In this document: positions 8,914-16,728 of the stretch, piece by piece
Position numbering within the stretch: position 1 is the first letter of the stretch
Layout of the letters: each line of letters starts with the position of its first letter
NCBI GenBank assembly: GCA_028289365.1
Contig: JANQQM010000038.1
Span: 1 to 51,114 of the forward strand
From: Salaquimonas sp.
GTDB lineage: Bacteria > Pseudomonadota > Alphaproteobacteria > Rhizobiales > Rhizobiaceae
Direction: 5' to 3'
DNA: 51,114 nt
Program-made: the position numbers and the translations under genes
Notes under the pieces: generated by a model
Told to the model about the DNA's origin: nothing
The model's input: the letters and a program-made list of their open reading frames with translations, nothing else
Databases searched by the model: none

Positions 8914-9379
8914 GGGAGTGACCATGGCCGTGGCTGCCATGTTCCCCATCATAGGCCCCGCCCTCCGGGTCAAACGGCGCAACAACTTCCTTGATCGTTG
9001 CGCCGAGGCCTTCGAGCATTGCGGCAATTACATGGTCTTGTCGAATTAGAATGCGATCTTCAAGGATCTGGGCAGCAAGGTGCCTATTTCCAATCTGCCA
9101 GGCCAAAGCGATCAGATGACGCTCGTCTTGCCCGCGGATTTCCAGGAGGGGTTCGGGAGCCGCCAGCACCTCAATGACACGTCCGTCATCTAGCACAAGC
9201 CCATCGCCGTGACGTAGCAATCTGGCCTTTGGAAGATCGAGAAGAAATTCAATGATTTCGTCGGCACCAGTACCATCGGTTACCAGCTTCAAACGCCGTC
9301 GATGACGCGAATTTTCATCCAGGGTTACCTGGCCGTCGGCTTGTTCAAATTTGTGGATTACAGATGAGGCGATCAACAT
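8906..9379 (-). CDS. ureE: Urease nickel metallochaperone UreE
   Basis: A 157-residue (from ATG 9379) cytoplasmic chaperone that binds nickel and hands it to UreG/urease. The N-terminal peptide-binding domain is followed by the metal-binding domain with GNRHLAAQI, whose His is the usual dimer-interface ligand, and by a short His-rich tail ending HGHSHD. Six more residues could be added from an upstream ATG at 9397; MLIASS is closer to the typical start. It lies 136 bases after the small ORF that ends at 9516. Confidence 0.94.
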   Translation of the reverse strand: MLIASSVIHKFEQADGQVTLDENSRHRRRLKLVTDGTGADEIIEFLLDLPKARLLRHGDGLVLDDGRVIEVLAAPEPLLEIRGQDERHLIALAWQIGNRHLAAQILEDRILIRQDHVIAAMLEGLGATIKEVVAPFDPEGGAYDGEHGSHGHGHSHD

Positions 9380-9488
9380 GGCGCGACCCCGCGCCATTCC
9401 TGCCCTGCCGCAATGGCAGCAATCCGGTCTACGCGATCAAAGACGGCCGCAAAAGGTTTGCAGTCATCTGATCGCATGCTTGCAGGAA

Positions 9489-9509
9489 GCCGCCGTAACA
9501 GCCGGCGGC
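9489..9509. terminator. GC-rich stem-loop between the 59-aa ORF and ureE
   Basis: GCCGCCG at 9489-9495 pairs with CGGCGGC at 9503-9509 around a 7-nt loop. It starts 7 bases past the stop of the 59-residue ORF and about 110 bases before ureE on the minus strand. No T-run follows. It may be an mRNA-stability or processing element, or a weak attenuator separating ureC from ureEFG expression. Confidence 0.4.
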
Positions 9510-9515
9510 GCCTGA

Positions 9516-9695
9516 TCAGAGTGAACTCATCAGATTGCGCAGTGCTTCGTCGCGTGTGGTTCCGCGAGCGCGAAAGGCGCTGTCTGGAGTATTGACCAGT
9601 GCGTTTGCCTGACGGGCGACAACAAGGCTTGCTGCTGCGGCACCAAAGAAACGGCCGACCGGTCCGAACATTGAATTGTTGCGGTTTTTGCTCAT
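9516..9695 (-). CDS. Small 59-residue protein between ureC and ureE
   Basis: An open frame of 59 codons starting with ATG at 9695 and ending TGA at 9516, preceded by a strong ribosome site (AAGGAAAGGG about 7 nt upstream). It reads MSKNRNNSMFGPVGRFFGAA and continues through an Ala/Val-rich stretch to an Arg-rich C-terminal part (FRARGTTRDEALRNLMSSL). It is basic, with an amphipathic or weakly hydrophobic centre. I do not recognise a named family. It lies in the 444-bp gap between ureC and ureE, in the operon direction, and between two stem-loops. No function is assigned. Confidence 0.6.
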   Translation of the reverse strand: MSKNRNNSMFGPVGRFFGAAAASLVVARQANALVNTPDSAFRARGTTRDEALRNLMSSL

Positions 9696-9735
9696 TTTTT
9701 TGCCCTTTCCTTACGCTGTAAAGATAGGGATTTTG

Positions 9736-9777
9736 TTGCAACGCAACAACCGTTACCAGCGGGATGCTGCGTTGCAA
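9736..9777. repeat. Inverted repeat (10-bp arms) between ureC and the 59-aa ORF
   Basis: TTGCAACGCA at 9736-9745 is the exact reverse complement of TGCGTTGCAA at 9768-9777, with 22 bases between. It begins 46 bases past the ureC stop on the minus strand. In RNA it would form a stable hairpin and could partly separate ureC from the downstream accessory genes. As DNA it could be a protein-binding site. Confidence 0.5.
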
Positions 9778-9823
9778 AATTGTTATGTCTCCAAAGATGC
9801 TCATGCAATCCAGATCACAAGGA

Positions 9824-11536
9824 CTAAAACAGGAAATAGCGTTGCGCCATGGGCAATTCCGATGCTGGTTCGCAGGTGAGCAGTTCACCATTGGCGCGAA
9901 CCTCATAACTCTCCGGGTCGACATCAATATTAGGTGTTACGTCATTGAGAAGCATGGACTTTTTGGAAATACCGCTGCGTGTATTTCCGACAGCAAGAAG
10001 CTGTTTTTCGACGCCCAGCTGATCGGCCAATCCCGCTTGCGAAGCGGCTTTCGACACGAATGTCACGGATGAATTGGTCCTCGATTTTCCATAGGCACCA
10101 AACATGTGCCGATAATGAACCGGTTGCGGCGTGGGGATCGATGCATTGGGGTCACCCATGGGTGCTGCCGCGATGGTTCCGCCGAGCAGAATCATCTCCG
10201 GTTTGACGCCGAAAAAGGCCGGATGCCAAAGCACCAGATCTGCCCGCTTTCCAACTTCGATTGAACCGATATGTTCTGAAATTCCATGGGCAATTGCCGG
10301 ATTGATCGTGTATTTTGCGACATAGCGCTTGACCCGGAAATTGTCGTTGTTGCCAGTTTCCTCTGCCAGCCGACCGCGTTGGCGCTTCATCTTATCCGCT
10401 GTCTGCCAGGTGCGAATGACGACTTCCCCGACACGGCCCATTGCCTGGCTGTCCGAGGCGATGACAGAAAACGCTCCCATATCGTGCAAAATATCTTCGG
10501 CGGCGATCGTCTCCTTGCGGATACGGCTTTCTGCAAATGCAATGTCCTCGGGGATCGAGGAGTCTAGGTGGTGGCATACCATCAACATGTCCAGGTGTTC
10601 AGCGATGGTGTTCACCGTATAGGGCCGGGTCGGATTGGTTGAGGACGGCAATACGTTCTCCTGGCCACAAACCTTGATGATATCCGGCGCATGGCCGCCA
10701 CCCGCGCCTTCCGTATGGAATGCGTGGATCGTTCTGCCCTTGAAGGCCTCCACCGTGTTTTCGACAAATCCGGACTCGTTGAGCGTGTCGGTGTGGATCA
10801 TGACCTGAACATCATGCTCATCGGCGACGCTCAGGCAGTTGTCGATTGCAGCCGGCGTCGTACCCCAATCCTCATGCAGTTTCAGCGCGCAGGCGCCGCC
10901 TAGCACCATTTCCTCCAGAGCGCCGGGCAAGGAAGCATTTCCCTTGCCCGCAAAGGCGAGGTTCATGGGAAAGGCGTCTGCTGCCTGGATCATCCGCCCA
11001 AGGTGCCAGGGTCCGGGTGTACAGGTTGTGGCCAGCGTTCCATGCGCCGGGCCGGTACCGCCACCCAGCATGGTTGTCAGTCCGCTCATCAGCGCATCTT
11101 CTATCTGCTGGGGGCAGATAAAGTGGATATGGGCGTCAAACCCGCCTGCCGTCACGATACGACCCTCTGCCGCAATCGCCTCGGTACCGGGGCCGACTAT
11201 GATATTGACATCGGGCTGCGTGTCAGGATTGCCCGCCTTGCCTATCGCAGCGATTTTTCCATCGATCAGCCCGATATCTGCCTTGTAGATTCCGGTGTAG
11301 TCCACCACCAAAGCGTTGGTGATAACAGTGTCCACCGCGCCGTCAGCGCGGGTCACCTGGCTCTGCCCCATTCCGTCGCGTATGACCTTGCCGCCGCCAA
11401 ATTTCACTTCCTCGCCATAGGTGGTGAAATCGTTCTCGACTTCGATGAACAACTCGGTGTCGGCAAGGCGAACCTGGTCACCGGTTGTCGGGCCATACAT
11501 GGCAGCATAAGCAGGGCGGGAAATATTGACGGGCAT
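9824..11536 (-). CDS. ureC: Urease subunit alpha
   Basis: The 570-residue catalytic subunit of urease, which hydrolyses urea to ammonia and carbamate at a dinickel centre in the cytoplasm. The N-terminal signature [13 protein letters not shown] is present. The first nickel His pair is HIHF, and the Lys that becomes carbamylated is in ALKLHEDWG. Further His ligands sit in MIHTDTL and [14 protein letters not shown]. The flexible flap with the catalytic His is [15 protein letters not shown], and the last Asp ligand is near [11 protein letters not shown]. Length and residues are all normal. AAGGAA lies 8 nt ahead of the start. It follows the LprI-like gene by 93 bases. Confidence 0.98.
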   Translation of the reverse strand: MPVNISRPAYAAMYGPTTGDQVRLADTELFIEVENDFTTYGEEVKFGGGKVIRDGMGQSQVTRADGAVDTVITNALVVDYTGIYKADIGLIDGKIAAIGKAGNPDTQPDVNIIVGPGTEAIAAEGRIVTAGGFDAHIHFICPQQIEDALMSGLTTMLGGGTGPAHGTLATTCTPGPWHLGRMIQAADAFPMNLAFAGKGNASLPGALEEMVLGGACALKLHEDWGTTPAAIDNCLSVADEHDVQVMIHTDTLNESGFVENTVEAFKGRTIHAFHTEGAGGGHAPDIIKVCGQENVLPSSTNPTRPYTVNTIAEHLDMLMVCHHLDSSIPEDIAFAESRIRKETIAAEDILHDMGAFSVIASDSQAMGRVGEVVIRTWQTADKMKRQRGRLAEETGNNDNFRVKRYVAKYTINPAIAHGISEHIGSIEVGKRADLVLWHPAFFGVKPEMILLGGTIAAAPMGDPNASIPTPQPVHYRHMFGAYGKSRTNSSVTFVSKAASQAGLADQLGVEKQLLAVGNTRSGISKKSMLLNDVTPNIDVDPESYEVRANGELLTCEPASELPMAQRYFLF

Positions 11537-11629
11537 GTTCAGGCTTCCTTGAAGGCAATCGGTGAAATATCTGGTTCGGCAGGCATTGTATCCCGCCGTT
11601 TATGGAGATTGATCAATTGGCGCATCATC

Positions 11630-12067
11630 CTATTGCATCCCCATTTCCTGAATGATGTTCTGCAACTGAGTGGTTCGGTTTCTTGTCAGCTCAGCAAGAC
11701 ATTGATTGACAAGCATTGGCTCCATCGTTCCGCCGCGGGCCTGAAATCCACGATATTCGCATTCCAGATCCCGAAAACTGATCCACGCACTCTGGGTATT
11801 TTGAAGGGTTTCAACATATCCAGGCCGATTATCGCCGCTGGACGAATCGTGGAACGCATCTTCATCTTCCGCCAAGACCAGGGCTTCCTCCCATACAGCA
11901 TTCAACTCATTGTCTGCTGCCTCCCATTCCATACGGGCGCAGCTCGTCCTTTCAGTTTGCGTGACAGCATCCTGACAGTTCAATTCCTGCGCGTGCAGGT
12001 TACCGGGCAGTGTGGAAACAGAAGCTGACATCACCAAAATGGTCGCCGCGATCAAATTGCCCCGCAT
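11630..12067 (-). CDS. Exported LprI/DUF1311-like protein inside the urease operon
   Basis: A 145-residue protein with an N-terminal signal peptide (hydrophobic to about residue 25, cleavage likely near LHAQ-E). It also has the spacing of Cys and Trp residues seen in the LprI/DUF1311 family (CQDAVTQTERTSC near the N-terminus of the mature part, a central WISFRDLEC, then NQCLAELT). Some family members inhibit lysozyme, but most have no known function. Its ATG overlaps the last base of the ureB stop, so it is clearly part of the operon between ureB and ureC. A periplasmic protein translated inside a cytoplasmic-enzyme operon is odd. Similar genes occur in urease clusters of other rhizobia as I remember. 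Role unknown. Confidence 0.8.
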   Translation of the reverse strand: MRGNLIAATILVMSASVSTLPGNLHAQELNCQDAVTQTERTSCARMEWEAADNELNAVWEEALVLAEDEDAFHDSSSGDNRPGYVETLQNTQSAWISFRDLECEYRGFQARGGTMEPMLVNQCLAELTRNRTTQLQNIIQEMGMQ

Positions 12068-12372
12068 CAGAGCGATCCCATGACTTTCTGGTTAAATCCG
12101 TAGACCGTGCGGCTTCCCGACAATGGGATTAGCGTTACGTCGCGTTCCTGACCGGGCTCGAACCGCACCGCAGTGCCCGCCGGAATGTCCAGGCGCATGC
12201 CGCGCGCGGCGTCACGATCAAAGGAAAGACCCGGATTTGTTTCGTAAAAATGGTAGTGACTGCCGACCTGAACCGGTCTGTCGCCGGTATTGGCGACTTT
12301 CAACGATATTGTCGGCGCATTGTCATTCAGCGTGATCTCGTCCTTGGTCGTGATGATTTCGCCTGGTATCAT
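12067..12372 (-). CDS. ureB: Urease subunit beta
   Basis: A 101-residue beta subunit of urease, a structural partner of UreA and UreC. It starts [11 protein letters not shown], and the conserved stretch [11 protein letters not shown] is in the middle; the C-terminal [10 protein letters not shown] is typical. An excellent ribosome site (GGAGG) lies ahead of the ATG. Its first 50 bases overlap the 3' end of the 55-residue membrane ORF in another frame. Confidence 0.97.
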   Translation of the reverse strand: MIPGEIITTKDEITLNDNAPTISLKVANTGDRPVQVGSHYHFYETNPGLSFDRDAARGMRLDIPAGTAVRFEPGQERDVTLIPLSGSRTVYGFNQKVMGSL

Positions 12373-12490
12373 TTTTCCACCTCCAAATCCTGCGGAAAGC
12401 TAAGATGCAAAGCACGACGACCAGAACGATGCCAATGGCGTAAAGGTCGAAATTGCTGAGCGGAACATGCCGGTTGAGTTCATAGATCAT
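12323..12490 (-). CDS. Small membrane protein (55 residues) between ureA and ureB
   Basis: An open frame of 55 codons from ATG 12490 to TGA at 12323. It starts two bases after the ureA stop and runs 50 bases into ureB in a different frame. The protein begins [14 protein letters not shown], has one clear membrane segment at about residues 17-32 ([16 protein letters not shown]), then a strongly basic tail ([12 protein letters not shown]). AGG lies about 7 nt ahead of the start. It fills the 120-bp gap between two genes that are adjacent or fused in many bacteria. I do not recognise a family; it could be a membrane tether or a translational coupler for ureB. Confidence 0.6.
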   Translation of the reverse strand: MIYELNRHVPLSNFDLYAIGIVLVVVLCILAFRRIWRWKNDTRRNHHDQGRDHAE

Positions 12491-12492
12491 TC

Positions 12493-12795
12493 TTACCTGA
12501 TCGGTTCGTGTACGGTCACAAGCTTGGTTCCGTCAGGAAAAGTCGCCTCGACCTGAACGTCGTGGATCATTTCAGCAATGCCTTCCATAACCTGATCCCG
12601 CGTAATGACGTGAGCGCCAGCCTCCATCAGATCGGCAACTGATCTGCCGTCACGGGCGCCTTCAACGACAAAATCACTGATCAGCGCTACGGCTTCAGGA
12701 TAGTTGAGTTTGACGCCTCTTTCGAGGCGCCTGCGCGCGACCATGGCGGCCATGGATACCAGTAGCTTGTCTTTCTCACGCGGCGAAAGCTGCAT
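12493..12795 (-). CDS. ureA: Urease subunit gamma
   Basis: The 100-residue gamma subunit, starting [17 protein letters not shown]. It contains the conserved [16 protein letters not shown] and ends TVHEPIR, all standard. It forms the (UreABC)3 core with the beta and alpha subunits. It lies 29 bases after ureD. The separate ureA and ureB genes (not fused) fit an alphaproteobacterium. Confidence 0.97.
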   Translation of the reverse strand: MQLSPREKDKLLVSMAAMVARRRLERGVKLNYPEAVALISDFVVEGARDGRSVADLMEAGAHVITRDQVMEGIAEMIHDVQVEATFPDGTKLVTVHEPIR

Positions 12796-12824
12796 TTCTT
12801 CTCCCCACTAATTCGGCAGGCAAG

Positions 12825-13670
12825 CTATGTTGCCCATATTTTAGGCAAGCCTGCTTTGCCATTGAGCAATTTGATCAATGGCGCGAGCGCATAACGCAGG
12901 CTATAGCCGTCTTCAGCAACAATTCTCGCAAGAAGCTTGCCAGTTTGATCGAATTGCATAGCGCTGGCACCGGCGATTGCATCCAATGGTGAAAGACAGT
13001 CCCGAACCTCCGGCAATCGGCTGAATGCGTTCGGTCCGACAAAAAGAACCGTGGCCATTGCCGTAGCGCCACCGGCGACCGCGCTTTCAGCAAGCACGGC
13101 TGTTGCATCGCCATCCAGCATAAATCTCTCACTGTGAACAAGTTTGCCGTCGACCCTGATGTTCCAGGAATCCCGAAACCGGCAATTACGAACCTCTTCG
13201 CCCATCGCCTTCCGGCCAAATGTAAGGGGTTCTACGATGAGGCAATGCGCAGTGGGATCCAGATCCACTTCAATGTTGCGCGTAATCGCAGAGTTATCGA
13301 AGAGAATTGTATCCTGGGGAAGCCAGGAAAGGGACGCATTTCGCCCTCCGGACAGCTGAATGTTTGCTGAGGCGATGCCGCCAGTCGATTTATAGACTTT
13401 CTCGCTCGCCTGCGTGGTCAGGGTCAGATCGCAATTATTCCCGGCAAAAGCGCGCCAGCTGATGCGATCCCCGCCCGTCAGTCCACCGGCAGTGTTGATG
13501 AGGACTGCTTCCAACGTGCTTGTGGTGGGTTTTGGAAACCGGATCTTGGCCGATCCGAGCTGGTAGAATTTATCGATACGGGTCCGCTCCCCGCTATTCT
13601 TAACAGTAAGCTCACCTGCCCCATTTACCCTCTGCAACTGCTGAATTGCATGCTTTTCAGAGATATTCAT
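12825..13670 (-). CDS. ureD: Urease accessory protein UreD
   Basis: A 281-residue accessory protein (UreD/UreH) that binds apo-urease and forms part of the nickel tunnel with UreF and UreG. Recognisable stretches are NTAGGLTGGDR, TTQASEKVYKS and LPQDTILFDNS. It is the first gene of the operon, so the operon promoter should lie in 13671-13997, which it shares with the divergent caspase gene. Confidence 0.95.
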   Translation of the reverse strand: MNISEKHAIQQLQRVNGAGELTVKNSGERTRIDKFYQLGSAKIRFPKPTTSTLEAVLINTAGGLTGGDRISWRAFAGNNCDLTLTTQASEKVYKSTGGIASANIQLSGGRNASLSWLPQDTILFDNSAITRNIEVDLDPTAHCLIVEPLTFGRKAMGEEVRNCRFRDSWNIRVDGKLVHSERFMLDGDATAVLAESAVAGGATAMATVLFVGPNAFSRLPEVRDCLSPLDAIAGASAMQFDQTGKLLARIVAEDGYSLRYALAPLIKLLNGKAGLPKIWAT

Positions 13671-13997
13671 CCGGAAAGTTGTCCCAAGGCGGCGTGCTTT
13701 GTCGAGAAATACACAGATTACGACCCTAAAATAGCGATCTTCCTGATCACGGAATTGGCAAATGACCTATAAAAAACAGGCGCTTACCACAACTATTTAC
13801 GATGATGTGAACAAACACACATGTTTTTTTGCGTCCATCGGTTATATTGTGAGCATGTAAAGAGAGTCGAGTGCGATCAGGCAATTAACATCCTGACGCA
13901 ATATCTCTTAGTTGTTTCGTCGGCAAACTTGCTGGAGCGATTGGGCCTTGGTAAGCTTAGCGCCGAGAGGAGTCGTTCAAACCAGGGAACGAAGAAG
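13671..13997. other. Divergent intergenic region, ureD / caspase gene
   Basis: 327 bases with no supported gene. It should carry the urease operon promoter (leftward) and the caspase promoter (rightward). The caspase reading frame is open back to an ATG at 13821, but that 59-residue extension does not look like part of the protein. The A/T-rich section 13765-13830 is the most promoter-like part. I see no strong palindrome or T-run terminator. Confidence 0.5.
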
Positions 13998-15788
13998 ATG
14001 GCTAGACACATTGAATGCCGGGCCATATGGGCCTTAACGGCAATGCCTCGAATCCTTATAGCGGCAATATTCGCTTTAATTGCCTTCAGCTCGGGCGCAA
14101 ACGATGCAATGGCCTCCAAACGCGTGGCGCTTGTAATCGGCAATAGCGCCTATGAAAATGCCAGTACACTGGCCAATCCTTCAAATGATGCATCAGACAT
14201 TGGCACGGCGCTGAATGATCTCGGCTTCGAGGTGGTGATCGGTACCGATCTGGACAATCGTGCGATGCGCGCCAAAGTTCGTGAATTCGGAAGGCTCTTG
14301 CGTGGCGCCGATGTCGCCATGCTATTTTATGCTGGCCATGCAATGCAGGTCGGCGGCAAGAATTTCCTGGCTCCGATCGACGCAAAACTGGAATATGAGA
14401 GCGATCTGGATTTCGAGACCATCCCGCTATCCTTCATCCAGCAGCAAATGGAGCGTGAGGCCAAGACAATTTTGCTCTTCCTCGATGCTTGCCGCGACAA
14501 TCCACTTACGCGTACGTTCAAGGCTTCCTCCCGTTCGGGCGGTGCCGGACGCGGGCTGGCAGAAGAAAAACTGTCGTCATCGGGCATCCTGATCGCGTTT
14601 GCGACCAATCCCGGAAATATCGCGCTTGATGGCAATGGACGCAACAGCCCCTTTACCAAGGCAATGCTTGATAATATCCGCAGACCAGGTGTTGAGATAT
14701 CTACGCTTATGACAGATGTCCGCGTACAGGTTGTCAGGGAAACCGGCGGTCAGCAAACTCCCTGGATCAACTCAGCATTGCTGGGTCGTTTCTATTTTAA
14801 TCCCGATGAGAAGACGACCGAAGAAGACACTTCGCTCGAAACGGCTGCTGTCGACAGCAATTCAAGCACCGCAGCTGAAACTGCAAAGCCGAAGACTGGT
14901 TCGAGTGCTGGCGTCGATAATGCCCGCATCGCTGCGATTGCCTGGGATTCGGTCAAGGACAGCAACAACATCGAGGAATTGGAAACCTATATGCAGGTTT
15001 ACGGTTCCAGCTTTTATGGAAAGTTGGCGCAAATCCGGATCGACCGGCTGAAATCCCAACAAGACAAGCCCGAAACCACAACTGCAGCAGCTCCCGCTAA
15101 CGAACCTGCTACCGAGCAGGCAGAAGCGCCGGTCGAGCAGCAGGAAACACAGGTTGCCAGTCTGGAACAGCCGGAGGCAGAGAAAAGCCGGGCTCTGGAA
15201 ACCAATATAGATCCGCGTGAACTGGCGCGGGGCATTCAGAACGAACTGGCAAGACTGAACTGTAACCCCGGCCGCCCGGACGGCATTTGGGGACGGCGTA
15301 GCCAGGCAGCCCTTAACAAGTTCGTAAAAGCTTCCAAGGTGGAGCTGGCTTCAGCTTCTCCCGCACCAGAACTGCTCGATCAACTTCAAAATTATGACGG
15401 CACCGGCTGCCCGAAAGCCGTTGTCAGAAGAAAGTCCTGCCCAGCTGGCCAAAGGCTGTCGAGAAAAGGCAATTGCTATACGCCGAAGGCACAAACAGCT
15501 GCAGCTCCGAGCCAGACTGCGACGCGCAGCATTTCCCAGCCCCAGGCACAGCCGCAGCAGGATGTGTTCATACAGAATGGTCAGCAGGTGATCATCCAGC
15601 GGCCACAACAGCAGCAGCAGCCCGTTGTTGTTCAGCAACCGCAGCAGCCGGTAATCGTGCAGCAGCCGCAACAGCCGGTTATTGTCCCGCAGCCTCAACC
15701 GCAGCCGGTACAACGGCCCAGCATATTGCGTAACGTGATCAACGGGATTGTTGGTGGTGTAGCTGTCTGCGTGATGGGCGCCTGCTGA
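13998..15788 (+). CDS. Secreted caspase-family (C14) peptidase with Q/P-rich tail
   Basis: A 596-residue protein. A signal peptide or anchor covers residues 15-39 (ending near AMAS). It is followed by a caspase-fold domain, about residues 41-280, with the catalytic dyad intact: His114 in YAGH and Cys165 in LDACRDN. A helical segment at about 310-360 follows, then an acidic, Gln/Ala-rich linker. Next comes a peptidoglycan-binding-like region (LNCNPGRPDGIWGRRSQAAL), a repetitive Q/P-rich section and a glycine-rich hydrophobic end with Cys. The ATG at 13998 puts the signal sequence near the N-terminus; ATG 13821 would not. Bacterial caspase homologues cleave after Arg/Lys or Asp; the target is unknown. 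The layout suggests a periplasmic or envelope enzyme. Confidence 0.85.
   Translation: MARHIECRAIWALTAMPRILIAAIFALIAFSSGANDAMASKRVALVIGNSAYENASTLANPSNDASDIGTALNDLGFEVVIGTDLDNRAMRAKVREFGRLLRGADVAMLFYAGHAMQVGGKNFLAPIDAKLEYESDLDFETIPLSFIQQQMEREAKTILLFLDACRDNPLTRTFKASSRSGGAGRGLAEEKLSSSGILIAFATNPGNIALDGNGRNSPFTKAMLDNIRRPGVEISTLMTDVRVQVVRETGGQQTPWINSALLGRFYFNPDEKTTEEDTSLETAAVDSNSSTAAETAKPKTGSSAGVDNARIAAIAWDSVKDSNNIEELETYMQVYGSSFYGKLAQIRIDRLKSQQDKPETTTAAAPANEPATEQAEAPVEQQETQVASLEQPEAEKSRALETNIDPRELARGIQNELARLNCNPGRPDGIWGRRSQAALNKFVKASKVELASASPAPELLDQLQNYDGTGCPKAVVRRKSCPAGQRLSRKGNCYTPKAQTAAAPSQTATRSISQPQAQPQQDVFIQNGQQVIIQRPQQQQQPVVVQQPQQPVIVQQPQQPVIVPQPQPQPVQRPSILRNVINGIVGGVAVCVMGAC
15600..15715 (+). 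repeat. In-frame Q/P/V repeat in the caspase-family gene
   Basis: The gene encodes near-identical copies of the unit QQPVIVQQPQ (about 10 residues, three to four copies) inside a Gln/Pro-rich tract. The DNA is correspondingly repetitive (cagcaaccgcagcagccggt-type units). It is coding, low-complexity and likely to vary in length between strains. Confidence 0.7.
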
Positions 15789-15822
15789 TAGCCAAGCTTG
15801 GTGACATTGGACAATAGCTAGG

Positions 15823-15850
15823 GACCCGGACAAATGTCCGGGTCTTTTTT
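15823..15850 (+). terminator. Rho-independent terminator after the caspase gene
   Basis: GACCCGGACA at 15823-15832 pairs with TGTCCGGGTC at 15835-15844 and is followed at once by six T (15845-15850). It lies 35 bases after the stop codon of the plus-strand caspase gene. Confidence 0.9.
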
Positions 15851-15904
15851 GTTTAGGTTTTGAAGCTGGTCTGATTAATGAAAGCTCCCAGGAATCCGGG
15901 CAAC

Positions 15905-15934
15905 AAAAAACCCGGCTAAAAGCCGGGCTTTTTT
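15905..15934. terminator. Bidirectional terminator between convergent genes
   Basis: CCCGGCT at 15911-15917 and AGCCGGG at 15921-15927 form a stem around AAA. Six A precede it (15905-15910) and a T-run follows (15929-15934). It can end transcription in both directions and lies 25 bases past the stop of the minus-strand gene at 15953. Confidence 0.88.
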
Positions 15935-15952
15935 GCTTTGATCTAGTTGGGT

Positions 15953-16219
15953 CTAGTTACATACCTGATGGCGGACTTTTTGAGGTCCGGCGGCTGTCCA
16001 CTGTACCCGATACTCATACTGGCAACGAATTCCACCCTGGTAGGTGGCCAATGCGTTGGGTGCTGCACCTGCAATGGCTCTGGAATTAAAAGCCTGTGTT
16101 CCATCGTGATACAGGTTGAAATACCCAAAACCGGTTGCTGAAGCAGAAGTTGCGGATATTGCCGCGATTGCAAATGCCGAAGCAGCAATCACCGGACGAA
16201 TGTGTTTGGCGATTTTCAT
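15953..16219 (-). CDS. Small exported protein, paralogue A of a tandem pair
   Basis: An 88-residue protein with a signal peptide (MKIAKHIRPVIAASAFAIAA, cleavage near SASA). The mature part carries the block NSRAIAGAAPNALATYQGG and two Cys, one in RCQY and one near the C-terminus. The next gene upstream encodes a clear paralogue of identical length. An in-frame ATG at 16225 is too close to AAGGAG (3 nt), while ATG 16219 has 9-nt spacing and is chosen. No known domain. A small secreted, possibly disulfide-bonded protein; role unknown. Confidence 0.75.
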   Translation of the reverse strand: MKIAKHIRPVIAASAFAIAAISATSASATGFGYFNLYHDGTQAFNSRAIAGAAPNALATYQGGIRCQYEYRVQWTAAGPQKVRHQVCN

Positions 16220-16359
16220 TTTCATTTTCTCCTTGAAGTTTCTCAGGTGAAACACCCTGATTAAGGTAGAAAATGATGATTGCAGTCCCGGTTTGATGTG
16301 CAATTGGGCACAGTGCAAAGCAAAATCAGCCTGTTTTCGTCAAATTTGCAACCAGAACC

Positions 16360-16626
16360 TCAGTCGCAATACTCGTAACGCACTTTCTGACCATTCTGAT
16401 AGATATAGCGATATTCACAACGTACACCGCCCTGAAAAGTAGCGAGCGAATTTGGCGCAGCACCTGCTATCGTACGGCTGTTTCGTGCCTGCGACCCATC
16501 AGAATAGTAAAAATTCCCGAAAGCTCCGCCAATAAACTTCTGAGCCTGCGCAAAAGATGGGGTTGCCGACATCATTACGGCAGCTGCAATTGATGCTGGG
16601 ATGGCAATTTTTGCAAGCGACGTCAT
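16360..16626 (-). CDS. Small exported protein, paralogue B of a tandem pair
   Basis: An 88-residue protein with signal peptide (MTSLAKIAIPASIAAAVMM, cleavage near SFAQ-A) and a mature part matching its downstream neighbour. It shares DGSQARNSRTIAGAAPN and LATFQGGVRCEYRY, then GQKVRYEYC. AAGGA lies 7 nt before the ATG. The pair, in the same orientation and about 140 bases apart, points to a recent tandem duplication with diverged signal peptides. Function unknown. Confidence 0.75.
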   Translation of the reverse strand: MTSLAKIAIPASIAAAVMMSATPSFAQAQKFIGGAFGNFYYSDGSQARNSRTIAGAAPNSLATFQGGVRCEYRYIYQNGQKVRYEYCD

Positions 16627-16728
16627 TTGGGGATCCTTTCAATGGGGAAATCTTAACAATTGACATCAATATGGTGATGCCAAGACAGAAATCCCATGTG
16701 TTTCTTCAAAAAAATACGTGAGCAGAGC

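Noticed and set aside
9373-9927. Minus-strand frame of 184 codons spanning the ureC end, the gap and the ureE start
   Set aside because: It overlaps ureC, ureE and the 59-codon ORF in another frame, starts inside ureC, and its composition is Arg/Cys-rich and not protein-like.
11003-12028. Plus-strand open frame of 341 codons opposite ureC and the LprI-like gene
   Set aside because: It is fully antisense to the well-supported urease genes and is a by-product of codon usage.
13821-13997. Upstream extension of the caspase-family frame
   Set aside because: The extra 59 residues would bury the signal sequence; ATG 13998 gives a normal secretory N-terminus.
15600-15715. Repetitive DNA that could be mistaken for a CRISPR or satellite
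   Set aside because: It lies in frame within the caspase gene and encodes Q/P/V repeats; there are no spacers.
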